Shown: positions 20,871-31,638 of the stretch, one piece after another
Position numbering within the stretch: position 1 is the stretch's first letter
Layout of the letters: the number at the start of each line of letters is the position of its first letter
DNA from: Owenia fusiformis
Taxonomy: Eukaryota; Annelida; Polychaeta; Sabellida; Oweniidae
Assembly: GCA_903813345.2 (NCBI GenBank)
Contig: CAIIXF020000003.1
Coordinates: forward strand, 9,192,218-9,256,217
Direction of reading: 5' to 3'
Length of the DNA: 64,000 nt
The notes under the pieces: model-generated
What the model was told of the DNA's origin: nothing
The model's database searches: none
Seen by the model: only the letters and a program-made list of their open reading frames with translations
Position numbers and translations under genes: made by a program

Positions 20871-22492
20871 GCCTAGGTCACAAAGCCGCCGGGCGCCGGC
20901 CGATGAGTAGTCATCGGCCGATGTCTAAATCGACCGGGCGCCGGTGACTTTTCACCGATGTCTTGATCTAATCGTGAGTATGGTCACATTAGTACAGGCA
21001 TCGTATGGCGCCCGCAATCAATTGAATCTGAAAGACATCGCACGGGTATCGCAAGGCTATCTGCCGATGGCCGTACGGCACCCGCCAGGACATCGGTCGA
21101 TCTACAGGCCTCTGGATTTATACTAAATTCTTGTATGACCCACTATGTCTGTTCCACATGGCAAGATTTGAAAACGAAATACTTCGATAGACAGGACTTC
21201 CAGGATAATAATATTTTCATGCAATAAAAATTAGAAAAAGAAGATCCTCTTTTGAGTAAATAGGTTCAATATTTAGAAGAAATGCCGACATTGGGTCCCT
21301 ATTCATAATTTTTCAAATTGTTTGATTGATATTTTTACTATCATGGGTACTTCCATTGAAAGAAAACATATTGTTTGAATAAAAACACTGTATTTATGCC
21401 CAGAAAGTACTCATGGTGAAAGATATGACCGTCTTAAATCACTTGCCATACTGCACGTGGTCTTTTCATCAAAGTGCACCCTGACCTTAATTCATTTTTA
21501 GATCTTTCATATAAACAAATACTATGTCTACCTGTCCATCCGATCCTATTAGCAAAATTCCCTATTTCTGCATCTTTCTTTTGTCTGTTCTCGTAAAGAG
21601 AATTTGTTTGGTCAAAAAATATATCTTCAATGAAATTGGCAATTGTTTCTTCTATTTCAAGTGGAGTACCCTCTTCCGGCGACACATCTAAATCTTAATC
21701 ATCCACCAGCTCACTAGCATTTTTCCACCTGTCTTCCCAAGGCCTTCCTCATATATGGCCCATTGGCCTTATCCCCATTATCCTTAGTCTTTGGCATATT
21801 AACTGTAATTGAGACAGTGAACTTTCGTATTAAAATTGTGACCCTTGAAAATACTGTAATCACAAAAACATTCAGAAGATTTTTAAAATAAATGATTTGT
21901 AATGGTATATGCATGAGTGAATATACGCATAAAAATGTATCACTCTATTCAATGTGTATGACAGACATACACGATTAATGTTAATATAAGAACGACTAGA
22001 TCAACCCACCCACCCAGACATTCAAATGTGTGTCATTGTTTTACAGTGAGCCTAATCGTTAATTCCATTTATGTTTTATAAAAAAAATCCCCGACGGTGT
22101 ATAGTAATTATAATTTCTTACCTCATTATTTTTAAAACCGTTATATCACTTTCTAAATAATCATTATTAAGATTTATCTAACAAATCAGCACGCAAAATC
22201 CCAAGATGACCGTGCGATGCCACTGGGCGCCGTAAGATAATCGTACGATGACCGGACGGGACACGGCCGGGTAGGTACCGATGAGTTAGGTTGAGAAAAA
22301 ATCGCCAAGACATCGGCAACTTTTATCTCCGCGATTAAACTCTGCCGGCGCCCGTACGATGTCTAAAAATCGGCCGATGAGTGGCGATCATCGCCCGGCG
22401 CCCGTACGATGCCCGAGCTCGCCGGCCGATTTTGAACAAAATACTCATCGGCCAGGCGCCGTAGTGAAAATCGGAGCCTATGTGACCAAGGC
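20871..22492. mobile_element. GC-rich-ended TIR element of unknown superfamily
   Basis: The ends are inverted: the left end reads GCCTAGGTCACAAAGCCGCC and the right end, read inward, GCCTTGGTCACATAGGCTCC. Both are followed by GCGCC and GGCCGATGAGTA. About 250 bases at each end are far richer in G and C than the surroundings and hold repeated palindromic words (CGGCGCCCGTACGATG, ATCGGCCGAT). The AT-rich core (21130-22190) holds an 83-codon minus-strand frame (21685-21434) that I do not recognise. No transposase is seen. The target duplication is short or unclear (AT on both sides). Confidence 0.68.
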
Positions 22493-23559
22493 ATAACCAG
22501 AAAAAGGGTCCAAAATGACGGTTAAAGCCCCCATATAAATCACATTGACTTATATTGTAGTCTTACGCATTGTTATCAAAGTGTGATATGTGAATCCTTT
22601 TTCTTTAATTTCAAAAAGTGGTTTTTGAAAAACTTTTTGTTAAAACTAACTTTTTAAGGTCACACGTATCTTTTGATTTTTTTATTCATACCAACCAATG
22701 CATAGCATTCATTCTCACTTGTTTTTGCCGAAAAAAAGTAAGCAAATCGGTCATACAAATAAGTAAGAAATGAACTTATCCATGCATGAAAATGGTTCAG
22801 AAAAATGCATTCCAAAATTTTAGTTCTCATAGAAACCAATGGTACAATAATATTTAAAACATATTCTTCCTTTTGAAGCTGGTTAAACAATCGAAATTGG
22901 ATTATTTTTTAAATCTAGCATATTTAGAAAAAAAACTTTTTAACGTTTTTGTCACCTGAGTGATGTCACGATGACATCACTAAGGTTACAAAACATTTTG
23001 ATGTTCTTAAACGTTGAATTGGCACGTTAAATATGACATTTCATTTCTTAAATAGTGTGGCCTTCAATTTTTGCATTGGTGTTTGAAATATCATGTTTTA
23101 CACGGTATGGTGGAATATGAGAAAATGTCAAGAAAAATATTTTCCCGGACCATCGGACATATGTAATTTTATAATAAATATTTACATTGACTTCTTATCA
23201 CATCCAGCAATACTCTGATCCAATTTTCAAAAAACTAAATTTACTAAAGATCTATGATATCGTTATCGTAATTGTTTCAACAAAGCAGTATTTGTTTATT
23301 ACATAAAGAGACCTAGAAATTTTCCAAAACAATTGTTTACCAATTTCTATAATATAAATCAGAAATAGCTAAGAAATCAATTATGGGCCAAGCCCAGACA
23401 CTCTGGAATATCATGCAAACTTAGGAATGATTTTAAAAAGTATATAATTTCCAAATATACAGATGCGTAATACTTTGTTTGTATGTATTACTAGAACTAC
23501 TTTTGATTGTCTTTTATGAATTCAAGATTTAATTTTGATATTTTTAATGAATCATTGTA
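22493..23559. other. Gene-less AT-rich stretch
   Basis: No coding, RNA or TIR structure recognised. The 76-codon minus-strand frame at 22890-22660 starts beside sequence that resembles 8130-8180 inverted, so a small dispersed repeat is likelier than a gene. Confidence 0.35.
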
Positions 23560-23835
23560 TTGACTTAACTGTGAACATGTTGCCGTGTTGGAAGTCAGTT
23601 GTAGTTAGGAGTTTTGAGTATATCAAGCAACACTTAAATTTATTGTGATGCCCTCTTTTGAATTTGTACTAGTTAGTCTTAGTTAGTGTTCATCATTAGA
23701 TCAGCTGATTATCATATACCTACTATTCAAACAACATATTCTTTATACTGTATACATCTACAAGGGTGTCATGTAAAACCTTGTAAATAATACTATATAT
23801 AAGAAAATAAAGCTGAATTGAATTGAAAAAAATTG
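23560..23835 (+). mobile_element. Probable LINE 3' tail
   Basis: The stretch ends in AATAAAGCTGAATTGAATTG followed by A-rich bases. A poly(A)-signal-like word running into a short repeated tail is typical of LINE 3' ends. No coding remnant is seen upstream, so it would be a strongly 5'-truncated copy. Confidence 0.4.
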
Positions 23836-25090
23836 AACTTCGGCAAGAAACCAGGCATTTGACCAAGCTAAACTCTAGAAAGCTTAAAGCTTTTGGATGG
23901 AATCCATTTCGAGACCTGATTATTTGTCTTTTCAAAAGTAATCTTGGATTTTGATGTAGCCACTCCAAATGTCAAATTCCACGCGCGCATCCAAGAATAA
24001 TAGTCATTAGATTCAATTCTGCAAAGCTGTGGAATAATTTGTTATTTCAAAGTGTTAATTAAATGGTTAATTAGTTATTAAACAACTTGCTATTTTGCTC
24101 TTGAGTTGTGCAATTATATTTATACCGCCATGTCCTCTTCATAGCAACTTGTATAAAAAGTATTTGGGTGCACAATCCATACTTCAGCTGGTTATTGTCA
24201 CATCGATCTCACAGGCGACATCTTTTCTTCGAATACTAATGTTTATGAAAAGATTAAAGTGCAGTTTCTGTATCTTCTCGTTAACACATGGGCTACACAA
24301 TGCCATCTTTCCATTGACAAATTGCAAAAATGCATGCAGAAATAAATAATGACTTTGTGGACTTTGACATGACACCATAGAAATAAGGTCTACAGAAAGA
24401 TGGAAGTATGGTGCAAAATGGATTTTTTAGAGACTAACTATACAAATAGTTGAATCAATGCGGGTTATATGCGTATGTTTACATCTTAGGCTATGTGTAC
24501 TACTGTGCATACCTACTATATAGCGAAGCATAATGGGAGTCAATAAAAAAAAGTAGGCGGACTATAAAGCCTACTTTCTTCAATTATTATGACAACAGAT
24601 GACGTCAAATTTCATTACTTTTCATATTCGTTGGCTGCCAACAAAACAGTAATTAGATTTTAGAAAGGGCAGTGTTGCTGCATAATTTTGATTTACATTT
24701 GATAAATACACACAAAACATTTTGCCAGTAAATATTAATTTAAAAATGAAACTGTCCGGTTCTTTATGAGACCATAATGCACTGTTATGATGTCACTCTA
24801 ATACAACTGCAAAGTTCACAATGATATTATAAAACGTGCTCCAATGGCTGTGTCTTTCATGGATACACTTTGAATACACGAAAAAAATCCGAGGTAATTG
24901 AATTCTAAGACAAACTTGGAATATCTGAATGAATTATGCATTATTGAACGTCACGCATACTTGTTTTACGGAAACAGTACCAAACACAGGCTTCCTCCTA
25001 GACATCCACTATCGCTTACATCAGATCTGGCCTCGCGAATCTCTTGAAACACGGTTCTTACAACGCGAACATTCTTTAGTAGGCCATCCT
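23836..25090. other. Gene-less AT-rich stretch
   Basis: Short frames on both strands around 24095-24378 overlap each other and show no domain. I see no splice-flanked exon or RNA gene here. Confidence 0.35.
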
Positions 25091-25096
25091 CCTAAG

Positions 25097-25312
25097 CAGG
25101 TGTCCAGAATCCGTACCTCCTTCTTCCCCCTGCTATAAGCAGTTAGCATTTCCCCGATTAAGAATTCGCAATTTGATTGGCTGTCGCAACACTGCGACAG
25201 AAATCATGTATACGTCATCGGCGCATAATAAGATCACGTGATTCAGTTTAATCGGGCGCGTCCAACTTGGTTATAGCAGGGGGTAAAAAGAAAGAAGATA
25301 TTCTGGATTTTG
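25097..25312. mobile_element. Small foldback (hairpin) MITE
   Basis: The left arm (25105-25165) reads TCCAGAATCC then CCCCCTGCTATAA and CCGATTAA. The right arm (25250-25312) is the inverted counterpart, with TTAATCGG, TTATAGCAGGGGG and GGATT. The core has a shorter palindrome, TGTCGCAACACTGCGACA (25182-25199). No coding capacity. Confidence 0.6.
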
Positions 25313-25556
25313 AAGCCCTGTGTTCGGAGGATGTTAGTAGGCGGGAACCACCAGTTTCTCTCTCCACTCTTGCACAGAATTCCAACTTCGCGATCAATTT
25401 GCACAAAGTATCCGAGTGCTTGATTCCAAGTTATAATTAAACAAATGAATAATGAATTTTAAGTTTGCTGCTGAATATATTTATTTAATCAACATTGCGT
25501 GAAATGACAATAAAGTATGGTTAATTTGTAAATAACTCATTATATCGGCCTGGTGT

Positions 25557-26444
25557 TGTGATGACCCGTGATCAAAGGTGGTATACCCTTGTTTTCTGAT
25601 CACTTGTCATCGTGTTAAATCCTTCTTAATATCAATGTATTATATTTAGTTTTAATTATAGCAATGTTATTTCCATGTTTTAATATTCAAAGTTACATTT
25701 TCGTTTCACATTTTTCCTTCATAAAGTTTTGCATTGTAACTCTATTCAAACTTTTTGAATAGACAATTAGTTACAGTCTGGCTTTCTTAGATAATCCCTT
25801 AGCTGTAAGAATCATCCCTTTGTTCAGTGCCTGGTCCCAGGGCCAGGTACAGTGCAATAATATGGTAATTTGGCAACTTTTAGAATATAAACTGTCTGTT
25901 TCCTTTGGTCAAGAGACACTTTAACACCGGACCTTGACAGGAACACTTGGTTTCTTCACATTTTTAGACATAAGCTAAAACATGTTGGATATCATTGAAC
26001 AAAGGAAACGACAGTATGGGTAAGCCACTTAATGTATTCTGGTGTGTTTTTGTAATATTGTATTTGTACTAGTATTTTTGAGTATTATTTTAATTACAAT
26101 AGATTTATTAAACTTTAATCTATTTGTTTCTTCATTCATTTCATATTATACACTTTAGTGCCCTTTCATATAAATTGAACATTCACTTTAATTTAACTAT
26201 TTTAACTTCCACGCTACCATTGATTTAAATTACGCTTATTCCAATTTACTTTCCAAATTTCCACGCTACCATTCATTGTTGTTGTATTTATTTCATTTGC
26301 CCCCATATATTTACTTGTCACGCTACCAATTGTTAATTATTTATTTCCCCCCATTAAGTGACGGCCCTGATTTTGTTTTTAGTTAAACGTATTTCCCCTG
26401 TGATTTGATTGTTATTATTTAACTATTGCCCCAGGGTCCTCACA
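25557..26444 (+). repeat. 5' LTR
   Basis: 888 bp, with TG...CA ends. It holds three spaced copies of CACGCTACCA (about 26210, 26271 and 26319), perhaps factor-binding sites. It differs from the 3' LTR by single bases near 25688, 25902, 25929, 26031 and 26396. Confidence 0.95.
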
Positions 26445-26446
26445 AA

Positions 26447-26462
26447 TGGTGCCAGGTGGTGG
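26447..26462 (+). other. Primer-binding-site candidate
   Basis: TGGTGCCAGGTGGTGG begins two bases after the 5' LTR, the place and TGG start expected of a site pairing with a tRNA 3' end. I cannot name the tRNA. Confidence 0.6.
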
Positions 26463-26578
26463 TATATAATACTTTGAAAGTGTTGACACATGCCTCAAAT
26501 TTTATTTTTATTTTAGTGTGATCTTTTAGCTTTATTTGTTTCTTTGTTTCTAACATTACCAATTTTCAGCGCAAATAC

Positions 26579-28921
26579 ATGCCCAATTACAAAACAGTCA
26601 CTATGAGTATTTCCTCTGCTGCCCAACAAGCCCCATTGACCACGTCTAGGTCAGACTGTTCATTTGATGACCCTGAAATTGTCCCAGGTCATCGTGCGCT
26701 TGATGACCAGGACATGAAATTTGCCATGGCAGATACTTTACCCTTACCAGATACTTCCAAGCATTCTGAGCGCAGAGCCCAGCGTTCGATGCCTGGTGTA
26801 TCACCAAAGCCACCAAGATCTGCCTCACCTAGTGGCTATATAAATAAATTTAAAATTGAACCCGATCAAACGCTTTGGCAAAGTCATTCAATGTTTTTCC
26901 CCCCTATTGATTCATGGAATAATCCCTTTTCTACACCTGTTTGGGAAAATTCTACAGTGGGTGAGCCTTCCCAAGCTCCCCCAGTTTCTTTGTATTCAGG
27001 GGAGAAATACCCATGTGGTGAGCTCGCAAGAGCTCCCACTTTTCGAAAACATGCAGGGAGGACAAATCCGTGGGGTGAGCCTTCCCAAGCTCCCCTAAGC
27101 CAAGGGCGTTTAAAGAGGGAATCATCGCAGGATGAGCCTTCCCAAGCTCCTCTCGTTTCTAGGTATTCTGGGGAGAAATAACCCCGTGGTGAGCTCGAAA
27201 GAGCTCCCAGTTCTCAAACATACCCAGGGGAAGCCAATCCGTGGGGTGAGCCTTCCCAAGCTCCCCTAAGCCAAGGGCGTTTAAAGAAGGAATCATTGCA
27301 GGGTGAGCCTTCCCAAGCTCCCCTCGTTTCTAGGTATACTGGGGAGAAATACCCCCGTGGTGAGCTCGAAAGAGCTCCCAGTTCTCAAACATACCCAGGG
27401 GAAGCCAATTCATGGGGCGAGCCTTCTCAAGCTCCCCTAAGCCAAGGGCGTTTACAGAGGGAATCATCGCAGGGTGAGCCTTCCCAAGCTCCCCTCGTTT
27501 CTAGGTATTCTGGGGAGAAATACCCCCGTGGTGAGCTCGAAAGAGCTCCCAGTTCTCAAACATACCCAGGGGAAGCCAATTCATGGGGTGAGCCTTCTCA
27601 AGCTCCCCTAGGCCAAGGGCGTTTAAAGAGGGAATCATTGCAGGGTGAGCCTTCCCAAGCTCCCCTCGTTTCTAGGTATACTGGGGAGAAATACCCCTGT
27701 GGTGGGCTCGAAAGAGCTCCCAGTTCTCAAACATACCCAGGGGAAGCCAATTCATGGGGCGAGCCTTCTCAAGCTCTCCTTAGCCAAGGGCGTTTAAAGA
27801 AGGAATCATTGCAGGGTGAGCCTTCCCAAGCTCCCCTCGTCTCTAGGTATACTGGGGAGAAATACCCCCGTGGTGAGCTCGAAAGAGCTCCCAGTTCTCA
27901 AACATACCCAGGGGAAGCCAATTCATGGGGTGAGCCTTCTCAAGCTCCCCGTAGTCAAGGGCGTTTACAGAGGGAATCATCGGAGGGTGAGCCTTCCCAA
28001 GCTCGCCTCGTTTCTAGATATACTGGGGAGAAATACCCCTGTGGTGAGCTCGAAAGAGCTCCCACTTCTCAAACATACCCAGGGGAAGCCAATTCATGGG
28101 GTGAGCCTTCTCAAGCTCCCCTAAGCCAAGGGCGTTTACAGAGGGAATCATCGGAGGGTGAGCCTTCCCAAGCTCGCCTCGTTTCTAGATATACTGGGGA
28201 GAAATACCCCCGTGGTGAGCTCGAAAGAGCTCCCACTTCTCAAACATACCCAGAGAAAGCCAATTCATCGGGTGAGCCTTCTCAAGCTCCCCTAAACCAA
28301 GAGCATTTTAAGGGGGAATTTTCGCAGGGTGAGCCTTTCCAAGCTCCCCTGGGCTTGATGCATCCTGGAAAGAAGCACCCAAGTGGTAAGCCCGCAAGAA
28401 CTCTCACTTTTCAAAAACACCCAGGGGGGACAAATCCGTGGGATGAGCCTTCCCGAGCTTCCCCAAGCCCATTGCCTCATGGGGAAATATACTCGAGGAG
28501 GGAGTTCAATGGAGCTCCCCTGCATCTAAGGCACACGGGGAGGGAATATGCAAGGGGCGAGCTCTCACGAGTTCCCCTTAGTCAATTGCATCATGGTGAT
28601 TATTATCTCAGGGGTGAGCTCTCTAAAGCTCCCCTAAGCCCAAGGCACTCTTTTTGGGGAAAAATCCAGAGTGAGCTCTCCGGAGCTCCCCTCAGCCCAA
28701 TGCACACTGGGAGGGAATATGCAAGGGATGAGTTCTCTGGAGCTCCCCTATGTTCAAGATATACTGGGAGGGAATCCGATACCATGTCATGGGTATCTGA
28801 TCAACAGTCCAGATCCAGTATAACTCCCAGATCTAAGGGGCATCTTAAGTCTAGACCTATGCCCTTCAATCACCATTCCCCATTTCTCCGCACACAAAGA
28901 GGCAGGAATCCCATAACCTAG
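26579..28921 (+). CDS. Repeat-rich ORF1 of the LTR element, broken by one nonsense codon
   Basis: One frame of 781 codons (stop TAG at 28919-28921) interrupted by TAA at 27179-27181, where the equivalent codon in neighbouring repeats is TAC, so a single C-to-A change broke it. The first 127 residues are Ser/Pro-rich without a known domain. From 26960 the protein is an uninterrupted series of 19-residue units with the core G-E-(P/L)-(S/E)-(Q/R)-A-P. The C-terminus is basic and Ser-rich. No catalytic motif, membrane segment or zinc finger is seen. It overlaps the Gag frame by one base in the -1 register, and that frame is also open for at least nine codons before 28921, so a -1 shift could join the two. 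Function unknown; a structural or scaffold role N-terminal to Gag is a guess. Confidence 0.75.
26960..28783 (+). repeat. Coding higher-order repeat: 57-bp units in 171-bp triplets
   Basis: About 32 units of 57 bp follow without a gap. In the middle they are grouped in threes, so that a 171-bp triplet repeats almost identically with starts at 27131, 27302, 27473, 27644, 27815, 27986 and 28157. The first triplet (26960) and the last eight units (28328-28783) are more diverged. The three unit types begin GEPSQAPLV, GELERAP and GEPSQAPLSQ. All unit lengths are multiples of three. Confidence 0.95.
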
Positions 28922-28941
28922 TGCCTTCCCAGTCAATTTCA

Positions 28942-30024
28942 ATGGGGTATGAAACAGCCCATTCTGACCCATTTGAACAGATGTCTTATGCCCCCGGGGA
29001 TCCCTTGAGTAAGGTCGATTCACTACTGCAGACGAAGAAATACAAGAAACGTTCCACTGACCTTCCCAAATGGTGTGATAATAGTTCTTCAGGAGGGAGT
29101 GAGTCAAAAATCCAAAGTCCGAAACCAATCTACAATAAGAAACGGGAGATGAGGGCCCCCAAATTCGATGGAAAATGTAGTTTGACAGCATTTTTGATCC
29201 AATTCCGTTTAGTCTCCAAAAATAATGGTTGGGATAGTGATGAGGCTGCGATCTATTTGGTCAGAAGTCTTGAGGGCGAGGCAGCCAATGTTCTTGATGA
29301 TATAGAAGAAGGGGTTGATCCTGACCTTGACTCTATCATCAATGCCCTGCAGATGAACTATGAGCCTCCTCAACAAAGTGACAATGCCCAAGCCATTTTG
29401 AAAAATAGACTCCGAGGCCCTGATGAACCCCTTGAGAAGTTAGCCCATGAGGTTAGAAAACTTGCCTGCAACGCATATGGTAGCCTGGGTATGCCTAAGT
29501 CTGGTATTGAGAACCAAGCAATGCAGTCATTTACTGATGCCTTAAATGATGTGGATCTTGAGGCAAAACTTTCATTCGCCAAGCCCACTTCTCTTAACCA
29601 GGCCCTTACCATGGCCCTACAATACGAATCCTTTTTCAAAGGTCGGAAGAAACGTTTGCGAGCGACTCATGATCCTGAGCTTCGAGCAACTGAGGCCCAT
29701 GTCCAAAGCCCTTCATCTGAATCCCCAATGAGTTTGATTTCCCAGTTTTCTAAGATGATGGAAAAACAGATGGAGGCTCTTCACCAATCCATTGCCCAGG
29801 CCCTGAAGGAGAAGGTTGACCGACGACCCATGTCCAAGCCCACACGTGCCCAGTATTGTAAACTATGTGATACTCGGGAGCACAGCATATTTGATTGTCT
29901 TCACAGACATCCAAATTCCAAGGTCACTGGAGCCCGAGTTTGCTTCAAATGTGGTGTTGATGGCCACGTAGTGTCTGACTGCCCTGCCCTTAAGACCAAT
30001 GCCTCAACTTATTCGGGAAACTAG
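28942..30024 (+). CDS. gag: Gag (capsid and nucleocapsid) of the LTR element
   Basis: A 360-residue Gag of Ty3/gypsy type. After a polar N-terminus, the capsid-like region (about residues 71-240) begins APKFDGKCSLTAFLIQF and continues with YLVRSLEGEAANVL, the signature of retrotransposon Gag domains that assemble the particle. A basic stretch follows, then two CCHC zinc knuckles (about 306-319, CKLCDTREHSIFDC; 334-347, CFKCGVDGHVVSDC), each with C-x2-C-x4-H-x4-C spacing for RNA packaging. The first ATG is 28942; the frame is open further upstream, so entry by frameshift from ORF1 is an alternative. The frame is intact, unlike ORF1. Confidence 0.88.
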   Translation: MGYETAHSDPFEQMSYAPGDPLSKVDSLLQTKKYKKRSTDLPKWCDNSSSGGSESKIQSPKPIYNKKREMRAPKFDGKCSLTAFLIQFRLVSKNNGWDSDEAAIYLVRSLEGEAANVLDDIEEGVDPDLDSIINALQMNYEPPQQSDNAQAILKNRLRGPDEPLEKLAHEVRKLACNAYGSLGMPKSGIENQAMQSFTDALNDVDLEAKLSFAKPTSLNQALTMALQYESFFKGRKKRLRATHDPELRATEAHVQSPSSESPMSLISQFSKMMEKQMEALHQSIAQALKEKVDRRPMSKPTRAQYCKLCDTREHSIFDCLHRHPNSKVTGARVCFKCGVDGHVVSDCPALKTNASTYSGN

Positions 30025-30038
30025 AATGTGCTGAGTCG

Positions 30039-30644
30039 GTGGGCCTCGATTCAGCATCCAAGCCACAAAGGCCCACCAGTTTTAAAATCCAAAGTGGCTA
30101 CAATTGCCCCCAGCCAGTGACGTTATATAAAAGTATACCCATTGCTTCTGGGGAGTTGATCCATGACCTTTTGCCCCCTGCCCGAGAGGATTTGTCAAAG
30201 AAACAGTGTGAAGTTGATTCTATTCCCCCATGTCCAGACCCTTGTAAAACCCTTGAGGCTGATGTTCCCCTGACTGATAGCAGCGATGATTTTGTTGATA
30301 TAATGGTCGCCAAACACTTGGATGAGTTGCAGAAAGCAACTCCGTTGACTCTTGACCAGGTTGACCCTGTTATTTGCCCTGAACTGCTATTTAGGGACCC
30401 TGTTGTTCCCAGTCATTTATCTTGTCCTGTAGAGGAGGCCCGTGACCCGATTTGCCTCAGTGTTATTGCTGAAGGGAGTGATTTGCTTCCTGAACATGGG
30501 AAAGTTGACTGTTTGTCATATGAAAATGTTACTGTTTCCCTGACCATGAACTTGACCCTGGAGATGCCAAACCCATCGAGGAGCCTCCAGCTCCCCCTAT
30601 TCTCCTTGTTCCCAAGTGTTGACTGCCATAATTCTGACCCCTAG
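30039..30644 (+). CDS. Unknown ORF3 of the LTR element
   Basis: A 201-codon frame just after Gag, starting only at GTG (30039); how it would be translated is unclear. It is acidic and Pro-rich (SSDDFVDIMVAKHLDELQ near the middle) and lacks the D-S/T-G motif expected of the protease that usually follows Gag. It may be the eroded start of an old pol region or a separate small protein. I would not assert that it is expressed. Confidence 0.35.
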   Translation: MGLDSASKPQRPTSFKIQSGYNCPQPVTLYKSIPIASGELIHDLLPPAREDLSKKQCEVDSIPPCPDPCKTLEADVPLTDSSDDFVDIMVAKHLDELQKATPLTLDQVDPVICPELLFRDPVVPSHLSCPVEEARDPICLSVIAEGSDLLPEHGKVDCLSYENVTVSLTMNLTLEMPNPSRSLQLPLFSLFPSVDCHNSDP

Positions 30645-31625
30645 GTTGCACTTGGACATATACTCGCTCTCAGCAGCCCAACTGATGAACTCGAGGAAGC
30701 CAAGGAAAGCCCTGTTATAAATCATCTCAGCATTGACATTGATGTGACAATGACCCAATCTGTTTGAATTGTTAGTCCTGGAACCGATTAATCTGATGAT
30801 TGTCCCGATATGCCTTGGTCTACAGGCACTTCTGAACCTTTTGAAATGAACATGACCCAACTGTGAAAATGGATAGCTGGTTTGGTATTTGGCCCTGTTG
30901 TGTGCCCAAAACTGCCAGTATTGATACCCAGGAAGCTTTAGTCCCCAGTCATTTGCCCATAAATTTGAAGAACCTGACCCTGATTTACACCAACCTTGTT
31001 CTGGGAGAAATTTAAATGAATTTGCCTCCTGACCCTTGGAAAGTTGAAAGACTGCTCGCTACCTGGTTACTGAAATTGATTCCTGAGGTGGATCGAATTG
31101 TTGGTGGATGGAATGTTTTCCCAACTGGGAATGAGTGACACCATGGACAAAAACCCGTCCATGACAAACTCTATTGAATTTACCCCTAATTTCATAGAGA
31201 TTGCTTTGTGTCACTCATCATGCCCATCCAGTAGTGGAATCCTGTGAACCTTGTCTCCGTGAACCGTGTGAACCGAGAAGGACATGACTACCTCTGCTGT
31301 GATGAAGAAGTTTGTCCGACCAACATATTCAACAAATCCTGAAGATGGCTAGAGGAATCAACAGTGGCTGAAACTTTGGACACTTGGTGGTACCAGATTA
31401 TATATGCCTGGAACAACTCCATGACAAATCTAGCTTAAGATGAGCAACTGCAAGATGGTGTACTCCATGTTACAATTAAATGGAGAACCATGAACATTTA
31501 GTATCTTCTTGGATATCTATCCTGTGGATTTTAAATAACGTGAACATTTTGTTATCTAAGTTAACAGCTCATAGACTTATGAACTATAGTTTGTTTTTAT
31601 AGAGGTTCGGGTCGAACCTGTTTTT
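30645..31625 (+). other. Non-coding internal region of the LTR element
   Basis: About 980 bases without a frame of note. It keeps the style of the Gag region (CCCTGA, TTGACC words and short Pro/Asp-rich frames broken by stops), so it may be decayed coding sequence. No reverse transcriptase or integrase motif is seen in any frame. Confidence 0.5.
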
Positions 31626-31638
31626 AAAGGGGAAGTGA
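31626..31638 (+). other. Polypurine tract
   Basis: AAAGGGGAAGTGA directly precedes the 3' LTR, the place where plus-strand DNA synthesis is primed in LTR elements. Confidence 0.7.

Noticed and set aside
27816-28124. Alternative frame inside the 171-bp repeats
   Set aside because: The repeat length is a multiple of three, so an alternative frame stays open by repetition; it is a shadow of ORF1.
27131-28327. Regular 171-bp repeats considered as a CRISPR-like array
   Set aside because: No repeat-spacer structure; whole units repeat and code for protein within an LTR element.
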